From NCBI GenBank assembly GCA_049487715.1, contig CP150576.1, positions 512,330 through 576,329 of the forward strand: DNA of 64,000 nucleotides, written 5' to 3'. Positions 29,001 to 38,908 of this stretch are shown here, one piece after another. The stretch's first letter is position 1; each line of letters begins with the position of its first letter. A model generated the notes under the pieces. That model had not been told where the DNA came from, did not search any database, and worked only from the letters and a program-made list of their open reading frames with translations. The translations under genes and the position numbers were made by a program. The stretch is from Pycnococcus provasolii (Eukaryota; Chlorophyta; Pseudoscourfieldiophyceae; Pseudoscourfieldiales).

Positions 29001-30205
29001 TTTCGTTGAAACTCCTCCACTTCCTGCTCAGGTGTCGTGGGAGTTGTCGTGGCATTGTTGGTGGTAGTGGCATCGGTGGGTGTGACGAAACGGCTGAGCA
29101 TGTCGTTCGATTCTGCCGACTGCGGGAACACCGCCTGTGCGGTGAGTGCGGCGACAATCAGCCGGTTTAGAGCCTCTTCAAGCGTCTCGCTCCTTGCGAG
29201 CAGTCCGTCCGCGAGAAATTCTGCCGCGGCACGGTCCGAGCCGGTGAACATCATGGGCGTTGCGTTCGTTGGCCACAGCAGCGGGCTGACACCCGTAATT
29301 TCCCCGTCTGGTCCGACATCCTCCGATCCCGGCGGCGGGTCAGGAGCACGGTTGCCGTCTTTTGGCAGCTGCAGCAGAGGTGGCCATGCGAGCGGCCTTT
29401 CGATGGCGCAGAATATGCTCTGATCCGAGGTGGAGTACTGCAGTCCACAGTTCGTTTCGTTGTAGAGTTCGCACTCGGCATACGGCGAGCACAGCCGTCC
29501 TTCTTCCGGATCGTCGCTGCTGTCGCGGCATACGCGCTGAAAGGTGGCTGAGTTTGTGACGTTATCGTACACCTTTTCGTATGAGCAGCATCGGAGGCAC
29601 TCACACCCGCACCGGTTGGATGGCGTGCTGAGCTGGCGGTTGACGACGAGCTGGAGCACGACGAGCAGGGCGAGGAAGGCGATGGGCGTGATCACAAGAG
29701 CAAGGTTGGTTCCCCAGTTGCGAAACTGGAAGGTGAGATTCTTGCGGAGGAGCGCATTCGTTTGCTGCCAAAACCCCGCGCGCGTGTCCGTGCGCGGTTG
29801 ATGTTGACGACGACGATCTGGATCAGCAGCTTCGTCGTTGTGTTGTTTTTTATTGTTCCTTTGCTGTTTCCGTTCGATCGAAGCGTACACACCCTTCACA
29901 CCACCCATGCATCCCACACCTCCTCCTCCTTCTTCTTCTTCGTGAAGAAGTTCTTCTGAAGACGGCATCGATGAGAAGGACGATTTGTCGTCGTCGTCGT
30001 CGTCACCGTTGTGCTGCTGCTGCTGCTGCTGCTGCTGCCCTCGTCGTCGTCGTCCGAGCGCGTGATCATCATCCTGGAAGACGACATCCGTTGGCAGCCA
30101 CATCATCATGGAGTCATCACGAGCGGGCTGAGCGGCTGCGGCGGCATCATGATTATTATTATTACTATCGGGTCCCGACGACGAGGAGTTGATCTGCGGC
30201 GCCAT
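26075..30205 (-). CDS. Half-size ABC transporter, ABCA subfamily (1)
   Basis: 1376 residues from the ATG at 30205. A disordered polyQ/Asp N-terminus precedes a first membrane helix (LALVITPIAFLALLVVLQL). A large extracytoplasmic domain of about 550 residues with clustered Cys follows, then five or six membrane helices around 780-990, and one nucleotide-binding domain. Walker A LLGPNGAGKST is at about 1085, signature FSGGMRRRL at about 1183, Walker B VVFLDEPTTGMDP at about 1207, and the switch His is in LTTHSMEEAD. This TMD-NBD layout is the half-size ABCA form, usually exporting lipids as a dimer; the substrate here is unknown. A paralogue in opposite orientation lies 5 kb downstream of its start. 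Confidence 0.93.
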   Translation of the reverse strand: MAPQINSSSSGPDSNNNNHDAAAAAQPARDDSMMMWLPTDVVFQDDDHALGRRRRGQQQQQQQQHNGDDDDDDKSSFSSMPSSEELLHEEEEGGGGVGCMGGVKGVYASIERKQQRNNKKQHNDEAADPDRRRQHQPRTDTRAGFWQQTNALLRKNLTFQFRNWGTNLALVITPIAFLALLVVLQLVVNRQLSTPSNRCGCECLRCCSYEKVYDNVTNSATFQRVCRDSSDDPEEGRLCSPYAECELYNETNCGLQYSTSDQSIFCAIERPLAWPPLLQLPKDGNRAPDPPPGSEDVGPDGEITGVSPLLWPTNATPMMFTGSDRAAAEFLADGLLARSETLEEALNRLIVAALTAQAVFPQSAESNDMLSRFVTPTDATTTNNATTTPTTPEQEVEEFQRKQADQDRRQRLLQNVLASAQSGGGVGEFLSSAMFGGDPTSQSPPTPEQVQAMRDISRAFQNLDLRYATAAPASYSLYLEPAFMPSADVGAVNVLGSSSGGTGGFSGGDDPNEAVVGAAANSRSSGALEDEITAMLEPRPLWYAFIDCGSISEAAAGAMQTASEALRDNLGIELRCTSAPPVWLTQPEDIDEAIYCAWKSSTCEGEYAPPPNVRDGIPQYGNAQFDFGFSSLEPQAASAVRTAVIGGKSQRFDVSLWFNSSQLASSTRPDGGPGAVPKLDRVNAPINLASNAALRAMWPTSLSDYKPRANLRGLKDTPKPSSELLIEFSTLIGPVFYLWLLNLMLPVNVYALVYEKGSHLRIMMKMGGLSDVTYYFVTYWYMWLIYAVYSLLFVIAGAFVFQLPYFKNNDIGLQIVFYLVYGHVITALSFFFACFFSNARTSLVMMLLFVFISGLVANVAIQEIVVSSVKGMWALQIFPPFALYRGLWEFGQYGLLAPQVGGVGMTWASLTSDEGNGMLMVLYIMIVDWFVLLIASYYLDQVTDSGTGVRKHWLWFLRGCCARRRERQLRREEMEMEEVEMTANATTTAAAAAAAASAGRPSVVDVSSSSEDEQQCDAEDVVGEASRVEHLLRQHASSSASAAASAAAPAVMISHLRKQYPRKLAVHDLSMAIGRTECFGLLGPNGAGKSTTLGVLTGLSEPTSGEAHICGLKLGGTTMDEVYGKVGVCPQHDLLWGQLTAREHLLFYGRLKNLSGATLRAEVRRGLDGVALLSVADVPCGKFSGGMRRRLSVAIALIGSPSVVFLDEPTTGMDPVSRRYVWDIILKYKRNACVVLTTHSMEEADVLGDRIGIIVGGRLRCIGEPRALASRFAGYYVVAVTAEDDGDAGRTTRALHDRWLARMNRAFGGEVRAAYALGTSMRFEVPNSGATLAQLFDVMEANRDDWGLVDWGVSSATLDDVFVQVSVSAGAGVEEK

Positions 30206-30609
30206 TACTACTACCACCACTTACTTATCCAGTCAGTGAAGAGTCAGTGAAGAACGAAAACACCTTCTACCTACAATGTTAGTTCATTTATTACAGGCAG
30301 GCGCAGCAGCCTCGACTGACCCGGGAAAATAAAATAACCACCACCGCACAAATTCAACTAGAGTCAAAAAGTGGACCCTTCGTTCGGGGCTCGAGGGGTT
30401 TCCTTCCGCGACTGAATGAAGGTTCCCTTTCCACCCGAGTCTCGAGGTACCCGTAACTCCGTAAGAATTAAACTTTTATTTCCGGGGATGGAACTGAGCC
30501 GGGGTCTTCCTAGGGTACGTTCCCTTCTGGTTCGCAGAATAATATTCACTGAAACCCCCAATCAATCAAATAGCAATCCCACTTTTGGTTCCTATGATCC
30601 ACGCTCTTT
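30206..30609. other. Divergent promoter region of ABCA(1) and the MFS gene
   Basis: About 400 bases between two divergent start codons. No repeat or RNA gene recognised. Confidence 0.5.
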
Positions 30610-32598
30610 ATGATTCTCGACGGCTTGGATGGGCTCGGCAGGCTACTAGCTACTATTGAGGAAGTATACATGTCGTCGTCGTCGTCGTTTCAACTTGACA
30701 TTGATCCGTACCACAACGTGTCTGGTGGTGCCTTTGGTGGTGGCGGATTTAATAGTGCGATTTCAACACGACGTGCTGGTGGTGGAGGAGCCTCAGCAGC
30801 CGGTGGACTGGGTGGAGGAGGAAAGGTTAGTAGTAGAAGAGGTGCCGTCATCGATGGTGGTGGTGGTGGTGACGCTGCCGCTGCCAATAATCCTGCCATG
30901 GTAGTAGTTGATGATGGCGACAGCAGTGACGACGATAATAAGAAGAATACCAACACCACCGTCAAGTCCTCCTCGTCACCTCCACAGCCATCACCATCTT
31001 CATTATGGTACCGCCGAAAGTCTGGCGTTGGCTTGATCCTTGCGATTGTCGCGAATGCCATCACGTACGTTGCAATCCTGGCATACTCCATCCACACGCC
31101 GCCAGTGACGTACTCATTCTTCGCTTCGGAAATCTATGGTGCCCCTGTGGCCTACACGGAATCGCTTCGTCTGGAGCTCAGCCCAACTTCCTTGGCATGC
31201 CCGCCACCACCTCCGCCGACGACGAACGGCGATGCTGCGGCTCCTCCTCCTGCTGACATTGTTAGCCTTGCTCATGCGTGCGAGCTGTCTCTCGGTCGAG
31301 CTACCACTTGGCAAAGTGGAATCCTCGCAATCGGCGAAGGCTTTGGGTTCTTGCTTGGGCCTGCCATCGGTGTGTTGTCTGATGCGTATGGACGAATGCG
31401 CTTCCTTCTTCTATACATCATAGGCACCTTTGCAGCCGTCGTGCCATTGGCTGTCTACGCATGGACTGGTATGTCCGCAGGAAATACGCTAGGAGGATTA
31501 TATCCATATTTCGCGATGGCCATCATCCAAGGTGTGCTTTCTCCGCGGTCAATCAATGACATCGTCCTTGCGGCTGGAGTTGGCGATGCCGCACCGCAAA
31601 AGCACTACACGTGGCTCACAGGACTCGGGCAATCAGGATTCGCATTTGGGCTAATTGTGGGATCTCTCGCTGCGAGTCACGTGGACACCAAGATCGCGTA
31701 CCTCATCGCGATCGCTCTATTCGTCGTCGCAATGTGCATCGTTGCCTTCTCACCGGATACTCTACCACCCGAACGGCGCAGTACCCTGCGTCTTCTCCCA
31801 AAAAATCAAGAACAACAACAACAGCGGCAATGCGGTGCATGGAATGCAACGACTTCAATCCTCCGCGGATTCTCCGTCCTCGCCGAGTCACGCGAGCTGA
31901 TTCTTTTGGCAGTGGGTAGCTTCTGGGGATCCTTTGGGCTCTTCGTAATGATCGTGGCCGTGCCTCCATTTTTCTTCGGCGCACTGCGATTCACGGTGTT
32001 TGAATATGGTATGATTTTAGTCATTATTGGTCTAAATATGGTGTTCTTCAAAACGATTGGTGCGCAACTTCTCGATCGTTACCTTGGTCGCAAAGTGGCC
32101 ATCGTTGCTGTGAGTTTTTTCGGCGCGTCCATCTTCGTGCTCGAGGGGCTCGTGCAACTCTACGCAAAGACACACACACAAATTCTGATCGCGACATTCC
32201 TCCTCTGTGCATTCCAGACTGCCGCCGCCGCCCCGCCACTTCTCATATCAGCAGCTCTCCACGTCGTGGATCATGATGATGCTGCTGCTGAAGACAACAA
32301 AGCCAACAACCAAAACATGGTGGTGAACAACAACAAAATGATCGATGGAGGAGCAGGCAAGCACGGGCGAGTGCAAGGCGCTCTTCAAGGTGTGATCGCC
32401 ATCGCGGGCATGGCAGGTTCGCTATCGGGTGCGGCTGTTTACCAAGCGACGAGTCGACCAGGTGCCCTCGGCGGATTTGAAGCTTCACAAGGCGTTCCTT
32501 TCATCGTCGCTGCAGCGTCCGTGATTCTAACGGCACTACCTGTTTTGTTTCTCAGCCGCACGGATCGCATCGGCGGCGGTCGGTCGGTCGATGAATGA
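30610..32598 (+). CDS. Major facilitator superfamily transporter
   Basis: 662 residues from the ATG at 30610; a second ATG at 30670 (642 residues) is equally possible. A disordered Gly/Ser/Asp N-terminus of about 130 residues precedes the first membrane helix (VGLILAIVANAITYVAILAY). A Pro-rich loop follows, then about eleven further hydrophobic helices. The MFS motif A between helices 2 and 3 reads GVLSDAYGRMR near residue 255. A long hydrophilic central loop with polyQ lies near 400, as in 6+6 transporters. TetA/DHA1-like in outline; substrate not inferable. A second insert rich in Asn/Asp lies near 560-580. Confidence 0.85.
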   Translation: MILDGLDGLGRLLATIEEVYMSSSSSFQLDIDPYHNVSGGAFGGGGFNSAISTRRAGGGGASAAGGLGGGGKVSSRRGAVIDGGGGGDAAAANNPAMVVVDDGDSSDDDNKKNTNTTVKSSSSPPQPSPSSLWYRRKSGVGLILAIVANAITYVAILAYSIHTPPVTYSFFASEIYGAPVAYTESLRLELSPTSLACPPPPPPTTNGDAAAPPPADIVSLAHACELSLGRATTWQSGILAIGEGFGFLLGPAIGVLSDAYGRMRFLLLYIIGTFAAVVPLAVYAWTGMSAGNTLGGLYPYFAMAIIQGVLSPRSINDIVLAAGVGDAAPQKHYTWLTGLGQSGFAFGLIVGSLAASHVDTKIAYLIAIALFVVAMCIVAFSPDTLPPERRSTLRLLPKNQEQQQQRQCGAWNATTSILRGFSVLAESRELILLAVGSFWGSFGLFVMIVAVPPFFFGALRFTVFEYGMILVIIGLNMVFFKTIGAQLLDRYLGRKVAIVAVSFFGASIFVLEGLVQLYAKTHTQILIATFLLCAFQTAAAAPPLLISAALHVVDHDDAAAEDNKANNQNMVVNNNKMIDGGAGKHGRVQGALQGVIAIAGMAGSLSGAAVYQATSRPGALGGFEASQGVPFIVAAASVILTALPVLFLSRTDRIGGGRSVDE

Positions 32599-33250
32599 AT
32601 GATAGCTAGGGTCGGTACTAGTACTACTAGTAGTAGAGGAGGAAGTCAGGAAGGTGAAAGAAGAAGAAGAAGGACATGACCACAGTGATGGCGCCGACGC
32701 CCGTTGCCCGAGATGGAAAAATTGTTGTTGCTTGGTCGTGCATGCATGCTGCACAACAAGACTGAATTTCGTGAGTAAAATACTCGTAATATGCATCGCA
32801 TCATAATCCCCCAATCAGCATAATGAAATCGGCAATAATGAATCCTCCGTGTCACCCAGATATTCTGCTTCTGACTGGATTTTTCTGTTGTGTTTTCTTC
32901 ACCCTTTTTTTCTGTGTGTGTGCAACTTTCTCTTATTCCTGTTTCTGCCTTGCTTGTTGTTGTGTTGTGATGACGACGACGATGAGCCTGAGGATGACGA
33001 CGACCTTTAGTAGTAGGAGTCGTAACTCCTGCTGCGTTACTACTACAGCTACAGCTACGCCACCGTCGTACCTCCAACAAGGGTTACGTCGCCATCGTCG
33101 TCGTGCGGTGGTGGATTTTTCTTCATCGGCAGCAAGAATGAGAACAAGCACACACGCATCAGCAGCCGCGTAGTACGGTCAGCAGCTTCTGCAAATCGGG
33201 ATCAACAACAACCCTCCTCCTCTTCTAACGACGACGACGAAAAAACGACG
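32599..33250. other. Intergenic region with possible 5' extension of the next gene
   Basis: GTAGTA and GAA repeats near 32625-32670. The frame of the next gene stays open upstream of its ATG but has no ATG there. A plus-frame from 32970 to 33173, Thr/Ser/Arg-rich like a transit peptide, lies in another frame. An intron or one-base error could join them; unresolved. Confidence 0.4.
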
Positions 33251-33877
33251 ATGAAGAAGGCGGATGCGCCATGGATGCACGACAGCGCCATGTGGCCGGA
33301 GACACTCGAGGAGGCTGCGAAGGAAGTCGAGGTCTTGGCGGATGAAATGCACCACCACAAGGCGCACAAAATCTTGGACAGCAAATTCTACGAAATGGTG
33401 GCAAAGGACGTCGCACGACGCTGGCCAGATTCCGAGGCGGAGGCGCGGCGCTTCGATGACAAGCCAATGTACAATTCCACGTGGGTGGCGGCGGAAGAGG
33501 CGGCAATCGCCGCGGACGCGGCTGGACATCACGCGGAGGTGCAAGCGCGACGTGTGGCACGCATGGGATGCCCTGAGGTTGCCGCCCGCACATTTGCCGC
33601 CGCCAACGAAGCGTACGCGACGGCAAGGGCGGCTGCCAAAGAGTTCGCCACGGAAAAGGAGGCTCAGGCTGCAGAATTTGCCGCACACAAGGCGATCGCG
33701 GCGGCGACGGAGGCTGACTTGGTAGTCAGCGAAATGCCTCTCGACGAGACGGAGACGGAGCTTGAGCTCGAACCTTCGGAACGGCACCGCGTTCAGACTG
33801 CGTATGACTGGCCATCGCCGCTAGATTCGTGGGACGAACCGGAGGGTGACATGCGCAACTTCTGGAGGCAGACGTAG
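33251..33877 (+). CDS. Ala/Glu-rich helical protein, unknown
   Basis: 208 residues from the ATG at 33251. The composition is high in Ala and Glu (WVAAEEAAIAADAAGHHAEV, AATEADLVVSEM), consistent with long helices, and the tail is acidic with conserved-looking Trp residues (DWPSPLDSW, FWRQT). No membrane helix and no family recognised. The frame is open for some distance upstream and reads RVVRSAASANRDQQQP, which resembles a transit-peptide end. The true start may therefore lie further 5' and the product may be organellar. Real gene likely from its length and codon composition; function unknown. Confidence 0.65.
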   Translation: MKKADAPWMHDSAMWPETLEEAAKEVEVLADEMHHHKAHKILDSKFYEMVAKDVARRWPDSEAEARRFDDKPMYNSTWVAAEEAAIAADAAGHHAEVQARRVARMGCPEVAARTFAAANEAYATARAAAKEFATEKEAQAAEFAAHKAIAAATEADLVVSEMPLDETETELELEPSERHRVQTAYDWPSPLDSWDEPEGDMRNFWRQT

Positions 33878-34030
33878 TAGGAGGAGGATGAGTGAGGAGG
33901 TGATTCAAGGAGAAAGGAAGAAGAAGAAGTAGAAGAAGAGTTGGCCCGTCGTGGTGATGGTGTGGTTGCAGTGATTTTTGTTTTTGAAAGGAAACTTTTT
34001 CAACGTTCTAAGTCATTGGTCTGCTACTAT

Positions 34031-35042
34031 TTAGATGGCGCCCACCTCCTTCAGCCACGCAGTGTGCGTCGGAAACGGGTCTGCGCCACCACTCGACTTC
34101 TGGCTGATGCCATAGAAGTACCCGTTGCGCCACTCGAATTCTTTCACCGCCGTTGGGAAGTGCGCGACGCTTCGCGCGTACGCACACAGGCGATCCGCGA
34201 CGTCCGCGCCGAACGTGACGCTCGGATCCGTCGCGCTCGTGCCGGCGGCAAGCTCGTTAATCAAAGAGCGCACCTCGTCGCTGTACTTGCTCTCAACGTC
34301 GCCAACCGTGCTGCCCTCGTGACGTGCGCCGACGAGCATGAACGCGCTGATCCAGATGAGTTTCTCCAGCATGCGCACCTTATACGCATCGGTGTCGAGG
34401 ATGTGACAAGCGAGGTTTCCATCTTTTCAGGCGCGCGGCGATCGCGTCGGCGTGCTTGCCAGTGACGCTCGTCAAGCCTTCTGGGTTGAGGTCCGTCACG
34501 CCGTCTGTCGGCGCCTCTCCAAATTTCGCCACCGCGAAGTAGATGAGCGCCTGCGTGTTTGCTCCGATGCCCTGTGCGTCTAGGAACGGCTGGAGCATGC
34601 CGTTCTGAATGAACACGAGGTCTTCCCTTCTGTCTGCGGGCGTCGCTTTGATGATATCCTCGAGTACGTCGTTACGCGTGCACACGACGATCGGCCCCGG
34701 CGGCGCGTCAGCGGGCACGCTTTCTCCTCTTTTGACTAATATATCGTTTCCTTCAGGGTTCATGGCCGCGAGCGCGTTTCCGACTCGTCCTCCCGCGCCA
34801 ATGACGATAGCTCTAGGGACCGCCGCGGCCATACTCGTAGACGCACAACAAGTCGTCAACGACGACCTAAAATTCCTAGAATTCCTCGTCTTATTAATGC
34901 GGCAGAAAGAGTATGGTGAATCCTGACGACAAGAAACCGTCTTTGTGAATGCGTTTTTAGGAAGAATCCTACTGCTACTACTGCTGCCAGAGCCTGTGCT
35001 ATTACTACTAAGAAGGACTCGACACGACGACAATGACGCCAT
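34031..35042 (-). CDS. Plastid Rossmann-fold NAD(P)-binding protein (ketopantoate-reductase-like), one-base frameshift
   Basis: Two abutting frames clearly make one protein of about 335 residues. The upstream frame (35042 to about 34418) has a Ser-rich transit-like leader, then a dinucleotide motif AIVIGAGGRVGNAL. It derails at 34420 into a short tail and stop. The next frame reads DGNLACHILDTDAYKV and MLEKLIWISAFMLVGARH, then LCAYARSVAHFPTAVKEFEW. The switch is at a four-T run (minus-strand AAAA) near 34418; one fewer A restores the frame. The layout, N-terminal Rossmann and C-terminal helical domain, resembles ApbA/PanE-like proteins of plastid-bearing organisms. Reaction unknown. Start ATG at 35042; an upstream TTG is rejected. 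Confidence 0.78.
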
Positions 35043-35491
35043 AAGAAAGACACAAACAGCTATGGAAGTGATGGGGAGGTACAACTCTGTGGATAGAAAT
35101 AAAATGGGTAGGATCGCTCGGGGTTATTTTTTAGATTGAGTTTCTTGTCACCGGCACGTGATCGTTGCTAACCCCTAAACCGATTCACCCATTCAAAACC
35201 CCTGATGTGTGGTCGATGTGACAGGTTTTCGTTTCCCCCCCCCCCCCCTCCCCGGGGAACTCGCCCTCGAGAGAAGAGTTTCCCCCTGAGTGAAATCTCC
35301 CTCCAATGAATGCCAATACGGTAATGCGTGATGTCAAGCCTTTCTTTTTCCCTAACCCTGTGGTGGGGGGTGGATTTGAGCGGTCGCGAACCAACCACCC
35401 TTCTGTTTCGTTCTTTCTGTGTCACACAACTGCCTGAACCTGCTGAACCTGCTTCATTCTTCGACGGTTCATTCTCGAAGGTTGACTGATC
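35043..35491. other. Divergent promoter region before ABCA(2)
   Basis: About 450 bases between divergent genes, with a poly-C run (35235-35252). No gene seen. Confidence 0.5.
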
Positions 35492-38400
35492 ATGGCTGCT
35501 GCTCTTGCTGGTGGTGATCGTGGTGATCGTGGTGATCGTGGTGCTAATAATCACTCCTCTCCATCGTCAACATCCTCAACATCCTCCTCAACATCGTCAT
35601 CATGCTGGTTCGTCTTGTTCCTCGTGCAAACAGCCGCACTCGTGTGGAAAAATGTTCTCATGGCGACGAGAAACTGGAGAGCGACCGCAACGCAACTTGC
35701 GGCACCACTGCTGTTTGTTCTCGTCATCTTTGTCGTCGATGTGGGCGTGCGCGCGAGCCGAGCGAGGCAGCCCGCATTCCTAGACGTGCGACGAAGTACG
35801 CCCGAGGCGATTCGACATATACCCGACTGCGAAAAGGACGCGTTCGTGATGAGAAACGCAGAACAGTGCCTCGACTTCGCGTACGCGCCGGCGGGGAACG
35901 TGCACGCCGACGCGCTTGCCGCGAACATTGCCGCGAACAATCAACCACCCATACCGCAACGCAGGTACCGTGGATTTCCTGACGAGGCGTCGATTGATGC
36001 CTACCTACTCAACCACCCGAACGAAGTGCTTGGCGCTGTGATTTTTCATTTCGACGACGACGACAACAACAACAGCAACAACCTTCGCATCAACTCCTCC
36101 TCCTCCTCCGAGGTTGAGGTTGTTCCCGTGGCAATCGACTACACGCTTCAGACAAACAGCTCGGTAAAATTCTGGCGAGGCGAATTCCGCGATCCCAACA
36201 CATTCGCACAGCTACCCCTGCAAGTTGCAACGGAACGCGAGATCGTGCGGTACCTCGGCAATCAGGCTCGTCGCAGCCTTGGAGCGGTGGAAGATGATCA
36301 GCTCGACCTCACGTGGAACATCGCGCTTCGCACCTTCCCTCATCCCGCGGCTGTCGCGCCGAGCATCGTGGGTGGAATCGCACCAGGATTCCTGTTCGCG
36401 GCGACGATGTTCAGCTTCGTTCTCGTCGCCAGCAACGTCGTGCACGAGCGAGAGCTCCAGCTGCGACAGGGCATGGAGTCGATGGGCATGCTGCTGAGCT
36501 CGTACTGGACGAGCTGGATCCTGTGGGAGGGACTCATGAACGTAGTCAGCAGCGGCATCATCACCGCCACGGGATATCTGCTCGGCTTCTCGCTGTTCGT
36601 GAAGAACAGCCAAGCGCTGCTGTTCGTGGTGTTTTTCACGTTCCAGAATGCCATGCTCGCATTCGCGCTGCTGATTTCCGTCTTTACGAAAACGAGCCAG
36701 GGTGCGACGAGCCTGTCATTCGGCATCTTCATCATCGGGTGGATCTTCCAGAGCACCGTGCTGTTCGGATTTCCGTACCAGCCGCAATACAAGAGCGACG
36801 TGCTTCGCGTGATATTCAACCTGCTTCCGTGGAATCCGTTCACGAAGGCGATCACGGATCTCGGTGCGGCAACGATGACGCTGCCCAGCGACGGAGATGG
36901 ATTTGGAATCACGTGGCGACGCCGATTCGCGTACTGCGTGCCGCCGTCGTCGTCAGGAATCGATACGCTGCCACAGTCTTCGTCGTCGCACTCCATGCTA
37001 GTAGACTCGCCAACGAACGCGAACGTGGGCACGGGCGCCTCAGCTGGTCACTACACCGTCGGCGGGTGCTATCTGAGCGTCGGAGATGCAATCGTATGGA
37101 TGAGTGTGATGTTCTTTGTATTTGCCTTTCTTGCCGCGTACCTCGACCAGATTGTTCCAAACAGCTACGGTACGCGACGACCTTTCTACTACTTCTTGAT
37201 GCCCAACTACTGGTGCGCGCGGCGGAGCCGTGTGTGCCAAACATCGTCATCGTGCTGTGGTGGTGGTGGTGGTGGTGGTGGAGAAGAAGAAGGAGGAGGA
37301 AAGGATGGCGAGCCAACGGCGGCGGAAGCAGCAGGCCGCAACAACAACGACAAAATGATGAGCAATCGGACGAAGGCTGCTCTTCGTGCTTCACTCGCGA
37401 CTCCACCGCTCGCTCAGCGTGTGTCAAGCCACAACGTCGATGAGGACGTGGAAGCAGAAGAGCAGCGAGCACGCTTGCATGCGCGCATCTTGCTTGCGAA
37501 AGCTGGCGAACGTGATGGTGGTGGTGATGGTGGCGATGATTCCGCCAGAGCAGATGGCTCATCTCTTCTCGAAGAAAATGTGCCACAATCATCAGCACTA
37601 CCGCCGTCGCGATTTGCCACAATCGAGGAGGGGGAGGAGGAACTCGAGCAGCAGCAGCAGCAGCAGCAGCGAGCTGCGATTGAGCTGTTTGGACTTGGCA
37701 AGACATACACACTCCCGCCGTCATCGGCAAGTGGACCGCAGGATCCCATCGAGGAGGAGGAGTCGGCGGCGTCGACACGTAACAGGCTGAGGAGGCCCAC
37801 CGCGATGAGCCGCATACGCGGATGCCTATCTCGCTGGTTCCCTCTCTGCGCATCGCTGCGTCGCAAGCCCAAGATCAAGGTGGCTGTTGGTGGAACCTGG
37901 CTTCAGTTGGAGACGGGTAAGGTATTCGCGCTGCTTGGCCCGAACGGCGCAGGCAAGACGACGACGATACACATGCTGACAGGCCTCGTCGTTCCCACGA
38001 ATGGCGACGCGAACATTCTTGGCAACAGCCTCGTGGGTGCGGGAGGAGTGGATCGCGTTCGACAGATTTCCGGCGTGTGCCCACAGTTTGACATACTGTG
38101 GAACCAGCTGACGGGTATCGAGCACATGCGCCTCTTCTACGCGCTCAAGGGTCTGTGGGCACAAAACCTCGATCACGAGCATAGCAGCCGTGCATTGCTG
38201 GAGCGCGTCAAGCTTGATAAAGTCGCAAGCAGGCGCACGGAGACGTACTCGGGTGGCATGCGCCGACGCCTGAGTGTGGCAATCGCGATGCTGGGAAATC
38301 CACCCGTCGTGTACCTGGACGAGCCGACGACGGGCATGGATCCCGTCAGCCGCCGGTACGTGTGGGACATTATTGACGAGTACAAGCGCAACGCGTGCGT

Positions 38401-38908
38401 GGTGCTGACGACGCACAGCATGGAGGAGGCGGACGTGCTTGGCGATCGCGTTGGCATCATGTCACGTGGGTACCTTCAGGTGCTTGGCACGAGCCTTCAC
38501 CTGAAGAATCGCTTCGGAGCTGGCTATCGCATCTCTGTCGCGCTGGAAGGGTCGACGACGACGATGTCGAAGCGCAAGGCGGAGCTGAAGCGGATCGTCG
38601 AGTCGACGAGGAGCGATGACGAGATGGTTGCTGTTCCTTTGCTGGAGGAGGGCGCGACAAGGTACTCGATGGAGGGCTCGAGGTCGATGCGCTCGATGGA
38701 GGGCTCGAGGTCGATGCGCGGGAGTGACCAGAAGTACGGTTCGTACGAGCACTTCGTCGTCCCTCGCGAGGAGAAGCGCCGTCTTCCTGATTTGTTTGCA
38801 CGTCTCGACGAGTGTCGCGTTCGTCTCGGGATTGCAGACGTGCAGGTGAACTTGAGTCCGTTGGAGGAGGTGTTTTTGCAGGTGACAACGAAGGAGGAGG
38901 AGTCATAA
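35492..38908 (+). CDS. Half-size ABC transporter, ABCA subfamily (2)
   Basis: 1138 residues, ATG start. The first membrane helix is near residue 70 (PLLFVLVIFVVDVGV). An extracytoplasmic domain of about 200 residues follows, then six helices at about 290-560, a polar linker with polyGly and polyGln tracts, and one NBD. Walker A LLGPNGAGKTTT is at about 815, signature YSGGMRRRL at about 918, Walker B VVYLDEPTTGMDP at about 941, and the switch His is in LTTHSMEEAD. It has the same half-size TMD-NBD layout as the minus-strand ABCA gene but a much shorter outer domain. From the signature to the switch region the two genes are almost identical at nucleotide level. An SMEGSRSMR repeat lies near 1055-1075. 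Substrate unknown. Confidence 0.93.
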   Translation: MAAALAGGDRGDRGDRGANNHSSPSSTSSTSSSTSSSCWFVLFLVQTAALVWKNVLMATRNWRATATQLAAPLLFVLVIFVVDVGVRASRARQPAFLDVRRSTPEAIRHIPDCEKDAFVMRNAEQCLDFAYAPAGNVHADALAANIAANNQPPIPQRRYRGFPDEASIDAYLLNHPNEVLGAVIFHFDDDDNNNSNNLRINSSSSSEVEVVPVAIDYTLQTNSSVKFWRGEFRDPNTFAQLPLQVATEREIVRYLGNQARRSLGAVEDDQLDLTWNIALRTFPHPAAVAPSIVGGIAPGFLFAATMFSFVLVASNVVHERELQLRQGMESMGMLLSSYWTSWILWEGLMNVVSSGIITATGYLLGFSLFVKNSQALLFVVFFTFQNAMLAFALLISVFTKTSQGATSLSFGIFIIGWIFQSTVLFGFPYQPQYKSDVLRVIFNLLPWNPFTKAITDLGAATMTLPSDGDGFGITWRRRFAYCVPPSSSGIDTLPQSSSSHSMLVDSPTNANVGTGASAGHYTVGGCYLSVGDAIVWMSVMFFVFAFLAAYLDQIVPNSYGTRRPFYYFLMPNYWCARRSRVCQTSSSCCGGGGGGGGEEEGGGKDGEPTAAEAAGRNNNDKMMSNRTKAALRASLATPPLAQRVSSHNVDEDVEAEEQRARLHARILLAKAGERDGGGDGGDDSARADGSSLLEENVPQSSALPPSRFATIEEGEEELEQQQQQQQRAAIELFGLGKTYTLPPSSASGPQDPIEEEESAASTRNRLRRPTAMSRIRGCLSRWFPLCASLRRKPKIKVAVGGTWLQLETGKVFALLGPNGAGKTTTIHMLTGLVVPTNGDANILGNSLVGAGGVDRVRQISGVCPQFDILWNQLTGIEHMRLFYALKGLWAQNLDHEHSSRALLERVKLDKVASRRTETYSGGMRRRLSVAIAMLGNPPVVYLDEPTTGMDPVSRRYVWDIIDEYKRNACVVLTTHSMEEADVLGDRVGIMSRGYLQVLGTSLHLKNRFGAGYRISVALEGSTTTMSKRKAELKRIVESTRSDDEMVAVPLLEEGATRYSMEGSRSMRSMEGSRSMRGSDQKYGSYEHFVVPREEKRRLPDLFARLDECRVRLGIADVQVNLSPLEEVFLQVTTKEEES

